From Algorimicrobium sp002414705 (GTDB lineage: Bacteria > Bacteroidota > Bacteroidia > Flavobacteriales > Flavobacteriaceae): a DNA stretch of 14,113 nt. Location of the stretch: the NCBI GenBank assembly GCA_963972425.1, contig CAXAUF010000060.1, forward strand, positions 1-14,113, given 5' to 3'. A model generated the notes under the pieces. It saw nothing but the letters and a program-made list of their open reading frames with translations, did no database searches and was not told the DNA's origin. This document shows positions 7,732 to 12,200 of this stretch, piece by piece. The translations under genes were made by a program, and so were the position numbers. Each line of letters begins with the position of its first letter. Position 1 is the stretch's first letter.

Positions 7732-9264
7732 TTAATGTTTAAAATGACGTGTTCCTGTCATGACCATGGATACATTATTCGCATTACAATAATCCACACT
7801 CAATTGATCTTTAATCGAGCCACCTGGTTGAATAACTGATGTAATTCCAGCATTATCTGCAATTTCAACACAATCAGGAAACGGAAAAAAAGCATCACTT
7901 GCCATAACAGCTCCTTTTAAATCGAAATGAAAAGATTGTGCTTTATGGATAGCTTGGTTTAAAGCATCCACACGACTGGTTTGCCCTGTTCCACTGGCGC
8001 ATAATTGTTTGTTTTTTACCAAAACAATTGTATTCGATTTTGTATGCTTGCAAATTTTAGATGCAAATATTAAATCTTCTAACTCGCTTTTGCTTGGTTT
8101 ATTGTTGGTAGCATGCGTTAAATTTTTAATGCTATCAGTCATATTATCACGATCTTGGACAAGCACACCATTTAAACAAGTTCTTACTGTTGTTTTTGGT
8201 AATTCAATATCATTTTGTGTTAGTAAAATACGGTTCTTTTTACCTTTTAAAATGTTTAAAGCAGATTCGGAAAAAGAAGGTGCAATAACCACTTCACAAA
8301 ATAAATTATGAATGTCCTCTGCTGTAGCCTCATCAATTTCGGTGTTGCAAATTAAAATACCTCCAAATGCCGAAACGGGATCACCAGCTAAAGCATCAGT
8401 ATATGCTTGTTTTACGGTGTTTCTTTGTGCAAAACCGCATGCATTATTATGTTTTAAAATGGCAAACGTTGGCGCCTCGCCTTTAAATTCGTTCATTAAA
8501 TTTACGGCAGCATCTACATCTAATAAGTTATTGTAGCTTAATTCTTTACCGTGAAGTTTGGTAAACATAGCATCGAAATCGCCAAAGAAAAATCCTTTTT
8601 GGTGTGGGTTTTCGCCATAACGTAAAACTTGACCATTGGTTTCACTTAATTTAAAACTAGCAATTTCATGGTCTTGATTGAAATAATTAAAAATAGCTGA
8701 ATCGTAATGAGATGATACATTGAAGGATTTGGCTGCAAAACGTTTTCTGTCTAATTCTGTTGTTTCGCCTTTTTGAGTTTGTAATAACTCTAAAAATTCG
8801 CTGTAATCTGTTACCGAAGCCACACAAACCACATCAGCATAATTTTTAGCTGCAGCACGTATTAGTGAAATACCACCAATATCAATTTTTTCAATAATAT
8901 CTTGATTACTGGCTCCAGAAGCTACTGTTTTCTCAAAAGGATATAAATCTACAATTACTAAATCTATTTGCGGAATATTAAATTCTGCTAATTCGGCAAC
9001 ATCACTTGCATTATTTTGTCTGTTTAAAATACCACCAAAAACTTTTGGATGTAATGTTTTTACACGACCACCAAGAATGGAAGGGTAGGACGTTACATCT
9101 TCTACTGGAACAACAGGAATTCCTAAATCTTGGATAAATTTTTCGGTTCCTCCTGTAGAGTAAATAGTCACATTCTGTTCGTGTAATGTTTTTACAATTG
9201 GCGCTAATCCGTCTTTACTGAAAACTGAAATTAATGCCGATTTAATAGTTTTAGTTGTGCTCAT
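7732..9264 (-). CDS. purH: Bifunctional AICAR transformylase / IMP cyclohydrolase
   Basis: PurH carries out the last two steps of de novo purine synthesis: 10-formyl-THF-dependent formylation of AICAR to FAICAR, then ring closure to IMP, in the cytoplasm. From the chosen ATG the protein has 510 residues, the usual length. The N-terminal cyclohydrolase (MGS-like) domain shows STGGTEKF at 36-43, SYPSILGGRVKTLHPKVFGGIL at 59-80 and DLYPFEKT at 106-113. The transformylase domain shows RYGENPHQ (215-222), the catalytic Lys271-His272 in KHNNACGFA, SAFGGI (298-303), SDAFFPFPD (456-464) and the C-terminal GTRHFKH. An upstream TTG at 9291 would extend the frame by nine codons, but it falls inside the -7 promoter box, so the ATG at 9264 is preferred. 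Confidence 0.97.
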   Translation of the reverse strand: MSTTKTIKSALISVFSKDGLAPIVKTLHEQNVTIYSTGGTEKFIQDLGIPVVPVEDVTSYPSILGGRVKTLHPKVFGGILNRQNNASDVAELAEFNIPQIDLVIVDLYPFEKTVASGASNQDIIEKIDIGGISLIRAAAKNYADVVCVASVTDYSEFLELLQTQKGETTELDRKRFAAKSFNVSSHYDSAIFNYFNQDHEIASFKLSETNGQVLRYGENPHQKGFFFGDFDAMFTKLHGKELSYNNLLDVDAAVNLMNEFKGEAPTFAILKHNNACGFAQRNTVKQAYTDALAGDPVSAFGGILICNTEIDEATAEDIHNLFCEVVIAPSFSESALNILKGKKNRILLTQNDIELPKTTVRTCLNGVLVQDRDNMTDSIKNLTHATNNKPSKSELEDLIFASKICKHTKSNTIVLVKNKQLCASGTGQTSRVDALNQAIHKAQSFHFDLKGAVMASDAFFPFPDCVEIADNAGITSVIQPGGSIKDQLSVDYCNANNVSMVMTGTRHFKH

Positions 9265-9288
9265 CTGTGTTGTGTTGTTTTGTACTAG

Positions 9289-9296
9289 CAAAAGTA
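9289..9296 (-). promoter_or_regulatory. purH promoter -7 box (TACTTTTG)
   Basis: The minus strand reads TACTTTTG, an exact match to the Bacteroidota -7 consensus TAnnTTTG, ending 24 bases before the purH ATG. No clear TTG was seen at the -33 position, which falls in the U-tract region of the upstream terminator. The box overlaps the more distal possible TTG start at 9291 and thus excludes it. Confidence 0.7.
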
Positions 9297-9308
9297 GGGA
9301 ATTACATT

Positions 9309-9350
9309 AAAAAAAACAGTCGCATTTTGGTTTTAAAAGCGACTGTTTTT
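9309..9350 (-). terminator. Intrinsic terminator of the GAF-domain gene
   Basis: Arms AAAAACAGTCGC (9312-9323) and GCGACTGTTTTT (9339-9350) are perfect 12-base complements. The 15-base loop can extend the stem by a further TTTT/AAAA pairing across a one-base bulge. On the minus strand the stem is followed by a run of eight T (complement of A at 9309-9316), 27 bases past the stop of the GAF-domain gene. On the plus strand the stem ends in five T, but no plus-strand gene is upstream. Confidence 0.9.
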
Positions 9351-9376
9351 CAACTTAAAAAGGAAGTTATTAACAG

Positions 9377-9832
9377 TTATAAAATTGTAGCCACTTTTTT
9401 ACAGACAAACTCTAAAAAACGTTCATCCATATCGGTAAATGGATCAGGTGTGTTAGAATCGATATCAATTTGACCTATATTTTGACTATTCACAAAAATA
9501 GGCACTACAATTTCGGCTTTAACGGTTATGCTACAGGCAATGTAATTATCTTGGGCAGACACGTCAGGCACCACGAAATTTTGGTTACTAATAGCTACTT
9601 GTCCGCAAATACCTTTTCCAAAAGGAATTATAGTATGATCAGTAGGTTCTCCAACATAAGGTCCTAATTTGAGTTCGTTTTTGTCACCATTTTTAAAATA
9701 AAACCCTACCCAGTTATAGTACGGGATTTCTTTTTCTAATAGCGAGCAAATAGCTAATAATCTGTCGTCTACAGATGTTTCTGTCTGTTGAATAATGTCA
9801 GTTACAGCAGGTTTTAGTTCTTGGAGTGTCAT
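9377..9832 (-). CDS. GAF-domain protein, free methionine-(R)-sulfoxide reductase type
   Basis: Enzymes of this type reduce free (not peptide-bound) methionine-(R)-sulfoxide, using a cysteine in a GAF domain, and act in the cytoplasm. The 151-residue protein is a single GAF domain with the family signatures NWVGFYF (40-46), LGPYVG (56-61), PFGKGICGQVA (70-80), the catalytic-cysteine region NYIACS (Cys100), EIVVPI (107-112) and GQIDIDS (120-126). Cys76 and Cys100 are 24 residues apart, matching Cys94 and Cys118 of the E. coli and Neisseria enzymes. The position of their Cys84 is His66 here, so the usual resolving cysteine is missing. The assignment as an active reductase is therefore likely but not certain. 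The gene has its own promoter and terminator and is divergent from xrtF. Confidence 0.85.
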   Translation of the reverse strand: MTLQELKPAVTDIIQQTETSVDDRLLAICSLLEKEIPYYNWVGFYFKNGDKNELKLGPYVGEPTDHTIIPFGKGICGQVAISNQNFVVPDVSAQDNYIACSITVKAEIVVPIFVNSQNIGQIDIDSNTPDPFTDMDERFLEFVCKKVATIL

Positions 9833-9850
9833 TAGTTTTTAAAGTTTCGG

Positions 9851-9858
9851 CAAAAGTA
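9851..9858 (-). promoter_or_regulatory. Promoter -7 box of the GAF-domain gene (TACTTTTG)
   Basis: The minus strand reads TACTTTTG, an exact match to TAnnTTTG, ending 18 bases before the ATG at 9832, and the octamer is identical to the one before purH. The nearest upstream TTG (9885-9887) is 26 bases away, longer than usual, so the -33 element is unclear. Confidence 0.65.
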
Positions 9859-9926
9859 TTTAAATTGCAGTGATTTATACGTGTCAATTTGTATAACTTT
9901 AACACCGAAATTGCTAATATTTTATA

Positions 9927-10475
9927 GTGAAAAAATTACTTCTCAAATACAAGTCTGTAATCAAGTTTATTCTCACGTTTTTAGTGGTTTATTTGGTGCT
10001 TACTATTTCGTATAAATTTTACTTACAAGTGTCTACTGGCGAAAAATATTATCCAGATTATATGACCTATCAAGTAGCGCAACAAAGTACGGATTTATTG
10101 CAGGATTTTGGATATGATGCGCAGGTTTTTCCGCATCCAGATGAAGCGTCTATGAAGCTCTTTATTAATGGAGAATATGTTGCGCGAGTTATAGAAGGTT
10201 GTAATTCGGTTAGTGTTGTAGTTTTATTTGTATCCTTTATTTTGGCTTTTTCAGGCAGTTTTAAAACAACCATTATGTATATTTTAGCAGGAAGTGTTTT
10301 AATTTACGTTGCCAATTTAGCCCGTGTGGTTATACTTTCAGTAGGCTTGTATCATTATCCATGGCGAAAGGATATTTTGCATACCGTTATTTTTCCCGCT
10401 ATTATTTATGTTATGGTTTGTTTGCTTTGGGTGGTTTGGGTGAATCGGTTTTCAAAAATTGCCACCAATAAATGA
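9927..10475 (+). CDS. xrtF: Exosortase family protein XrtF
   Basis: Exosortases are membrane transpeptidase-like cysteine enzymes that process proteins with a C-terminal sorting tail at the cytoplasmic membrane; XrtF is the form found in Flavobacteriia and its substrates are, to my knowledge, not established. The 182-residue protein has a first span at about 13-31, an external segment (about 32-90), and four hydrophobic segments after it. The catalytic residues are visible: Cys92 in EGCNSVSV (90-97), Arg133 in NLARVV (130-135) and His152 in LHTVIFPAIIY (151-161). The 41-residue distance from Cys to Arg equals that of the archaeal homologue ArtA (Cys173, Arg214). The start is GTG; the next in-frame ATG lies far downstream and would remove the first span. 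It overlaps the following gene by ATGA. Confidence 0.92.
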   Translation: MKKLLLKYKSVIKFILTFLVVYLVLTISYKFYLQVSTGEKYYPDYMTYQVAQQSTDLLQDFGYDAQVFPHPDEASMKLFINGEYVARVIEGCNSVSVVVLFVSFILAFSGSFKTTIMYILAGSVLIYVANLARVVILSVGLYHYPWRKDILHTVIFPAIIYVMVCLLWVVWVNRFSKIATNK

Positions 10476-10900
10476 ATAAAATGCTAACATATTCAACTAT
10501 TAGTGTTTTGGCTACATTGTTAGTGCTAATTCGTGTATTTGAACAGCAGCTGTTTTACGATCCGTTTCTGGCATTTTTTCAAAATGACTATTTATATATG
10601 GATTCTCCAAGACGTGAGGTTTTTAAACTTACCGCATTTACAACCTTACGTTTTCTAATGAATACCATTTTATCGCTCGGCATTTTATTCGCGATTTTTA
10701 AAGATGTAAGTGTTATTAAATTTTCGGCTTTTATTTATGGAGTTGCTTATGTTGTACTCATTTTGTTGTTTTTGTATTTTGTAATTCATCCAAAACAGGA
10801 TGACTACTACTTGTTTTTTAATATTCGTCGCTTTTTAATTCAGCCACTTATTTTATTGTTACTGATTCCTGCCTTTTTTTATCATAAGAAAAATGCTTAA
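10472..10900 (+). CDS. Exosortase F system-associated membrane protein
   Basis: The 142-residue protein has four hydrophobic segments (about 5-20, 57-76, 84-104, 121-137) and no soluble domain. Visible features that fit the small family found next to xrtF in flavobacteria are RVFEQQLFYDPFLAFF at 21-36, TLRFLMNTILSLG at 58-70, and YYLFFNIRRFLIQPL at 112-126, with several charged residues inside the membrane-proximal loops. The function is unknown; a role as an assembly or regulatory partner of XrtF is inferred from strict neighbourhood. The start overlaps the xrtF stop (ATGA at 10472-10475), so the two are translationally coupled. Confidence 0.88.
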   Translation: MNKMLTYSTISVLATLLVLIRVFEQQLFYDPFLAFFQNDYLYMDSPRREVFKLTAFTTLRFLMNTILSLGILFAIFKDVSVIKFSAFIYGVAYVVLILLFLYFVIHPKQDDYYLFFNIRRFLIQPLILLLLIPAFFYHKKNA

Positions 10901-10944
10901 GTGTTAATCATTTTCTAAAACAGCTTATTAACCAGCATTTTTTG

Positions 10945-10952
10945 TAAATTTG
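10945..10952 (+). promoter_or_regulatory. Promoter -7 box of the HYC/CC/PP locus (TAAATTTG)
   Basis: TAAATTTG matches the Bacteroidota -7 consensus TAnnTTTG exactly and ends 15 bases before the ATG at 10968. A TTTG directly in front (10941-10944) is too close to act as the -33 element, and no better one was seen. The box marks the metal-related locus as a transcription unit separate from the xrtF pair and overlaps the possible TTG start at 10950. Confidence 0.65.
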
Positions 10953-10967
10953 CACCGAAACGTTGAG

Positions 10968-11369
10968 ATGATAAAAAAACTATTACATAAAGTGTTTTCG
11001 GCAAGCATGGCTTTATTAGTCTTGTTTTCAACTGTATCTTTTACAGTTGAAAAGCATTATTGTGGAGATGTTTTAATGGATGCCGCAGTTTTTAATTCAG
11101 TTGAAAAATGTGCTTCAGAAATGCTTGAGTCTCAAACAAAAATGGATTGCTGTAAAGATACAGTTGATGTTATTAAAGGTCAAGATGAACTGACTGTGAA
11201 AACATTTCAGGATTTAGATTTCGATCAGCAGTTTTTTTTAAATGTGTTTTCCTTTACCTATTTAAATTTATTTGAAGGACTTCCAGAATTAATAGTTCCT
11301 CATAAAAACTATTCGCCTCCCAACTTGATTGCCGATATACAGGTTTTAGATCAAGTATTTCTCATTTGA
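10968..11369 (+). CDS. HYC_CC_PP-type small exported protein
   Basis: From the ATG at 10968 the product has 133 residues. Residues 1-26 are a signal peptide or anchor (MIKKLLHK, then a hydrophobic stretch SASMALLVLFSTVSF). The motifs that name the family are present in order: HYC at 30-32, a Cys pair CC at 61-62 and PP at 117-118; an additional Cys lies at 48 and a His at 112. The spacing of His and Cys residues suggests metal binding or disulfide formation in the periplasm, but this is inferred; no function is established. A TTG at 10950 would add six residues but lies in the promoter box. The gene is first in a row with a heavy-metal-associated membrane protein and a TonB-dependent receptor. 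Confidence 0.85.
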   Translation: MIKKLLHKVFSASMALLVLFSTVSFTVEKHYCGDVLMDAAVFNSVEKCASEMLESQTKMDCCKDTVDVIKGQDELTVKTFQDLDFDQQFFLNVFSFTYLNLFEGLPELIVPHKNYSPPNLIADIQVLDQVFLI

Positions 11370-11428
11370 TTAATTTGACGATGCATTTTATGTTTCTAAA
11401 AACTAAAATGTTTATTTATTCTGTAGGT

Positions 11429-11446
11429 CATGTTTTTTAAAACATG
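11429..11446. repeat. Perfect 18-base dyad between the HYC/CC/PP and HMA genes
   Basis: CATGTTTT (11429-11436) and AAAACATG (11439-11446) are perfect complements separated by TT, 33 bases before the HMA-protein start. No T-run follows, so it is not a standard terminator. Position and symmetry would suit an operator, or a processing or attenuation hairpin, in the 110-base gap. The remaining gap shows no exact TAnnTTTG box. Confidence 0.5.
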
Positions 11447-11479
11447 GATGCAATTCGTTAATTTTAAATCAAAATAATC

Positions 11480-12199
11480 ATGATACATACATATACCGTT
11501 TTAGGTATGACTTGCAATGGCTGTAAAAAGTCTGTTGAAGAATCTTTATTGAAATTGGATGCTGTAGAAAGCGTTCAAGTCAGTTTAGAAGCTCAAGAAG
11601 CAGTTATTACCATGAACAAACATCTGGAAACGCCAAAATTACAACAGGCACTTCCTGATAAATTTACCATTTCAGAAAAACAAGAAAATAATGTTTTTCA
11701 AATAGCCCAAACCGAAGAAAAATCTCAATTAAAACAGCTGTTTCCCTTGTTTTTAATATTTGTATATATAACACTTGCGGCTTTTCTTTTAAATTATAAC
11801 CCTATGGATTGGTCCAGTTTTATGATGGACTTTATGGGATTATTTTACATTGTTTTTAGCTTTTTTAAATTATTGGACCTAAAAGGATTTCCACAGTCAT
11901 TTAGAATGTACGATCCGTTAGCCAAAGCTATTCCAGTTTACGGTTGGATTTATCCGTTTATAGAAGTTGCTCTTGGGCTTATGTTTTTAATGCGTTTTGA
12001 GATCACAACAGCTTTAATTTTGACGCTTTTAGTTTTAGGCATAACCACCATAGGTGTTACAAAATCATTACTGGATAAAAAAGCCATTCAATGTGCCTGT
12101 TTAGGAACCGCTCTAAAATTACCCATGACCAAGGCGACCTTTATAGAAAATAGCATCATGATAATTATGGCAATTGCTATGCTTTTAAAGGGTGTTTAA
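11480..12199 (+). CDS. Heavy-metal-associated domain fused to MauE/DoxX-like membrane region
   Basis: The 239-residue protein has two parts. Residues 1-70 form a heavy-metal-associated (HMA) domain with the binding motif GMTCNGC (Cys12, Cys15), the ferredoxin-like strand pattern and no signal peptide. Residues 87-237 carry about five hydrophobic segments (88-105, 112-131, 155-172, 175-194, 222-237) resembling MauE/DoxX-type redox-associated membrane proteins, with Cys205 and Cys207 in CACLGTALKLP between the last two. Motifs such as MYDPLAKAIPVYGWIYPFIE (143-162) look like the conserved core. HMA domains bind Cu(I) or similar soft metals, and the second Cys pair could hand on metal or electrons; direction and substrate are inferred. 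The receptor gene starts one base after the stop, so coupling is likely. Confidence 0.88.
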   Translation: MIHTYTVLGMTCNGCKKSVEESLLKLDAVESVQVSLEAQEAVITMNKHLETPKLQQALPDKFTISEKQENNVFQIAQTEEKSQLKQLFPLFLIFVYITLAAFLLNYNPMDWSSFMMDFMGLFYIVFSFFKLLDLKGFPQSFRMYDPLAKAIPVYGWIYPFIEVALGLMFLMRFEITTALILTLLVLGITTIGVTKSLLDKKAIQCACLGTALKLPMTKATFIENSIMIIMAIAMLLKGV

Positions 12200-12200
12200 T

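Noticed and set aside
8009..8536. Two consecutive plus-strand open frames opposite purH
   Set aside because: They are antisense shadows of a complete purH without signals of their own.
9255..9667. Plus-strand open frames across the purH-GAF gap and the GAF gene
   Set aside because: They cross the terminator and promoter and overlap two well-supported minus-strand genes; no family resemblance.
9894..9901. TAACTTTA as a -7 box for xrtF
   Set aside because: One mismatch at the most conserved G and no suitably spaced -33 TTG, so it is too weak to annotate although a promoter must lie in this gap.
10070..10273. Minus-strand open frame of 67 codons within xrtF
   Set aside because: It is antisense to the catalytic region of XrtF.
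10902..10935. GTTAAT...ATTAAC inverted repeat after the exosortase-associated gene, considered as a terminator
   Set aside because: Six AT-rich base pairs around a loop of about 20 bases are too weak, and no proper T-run follows the stem.
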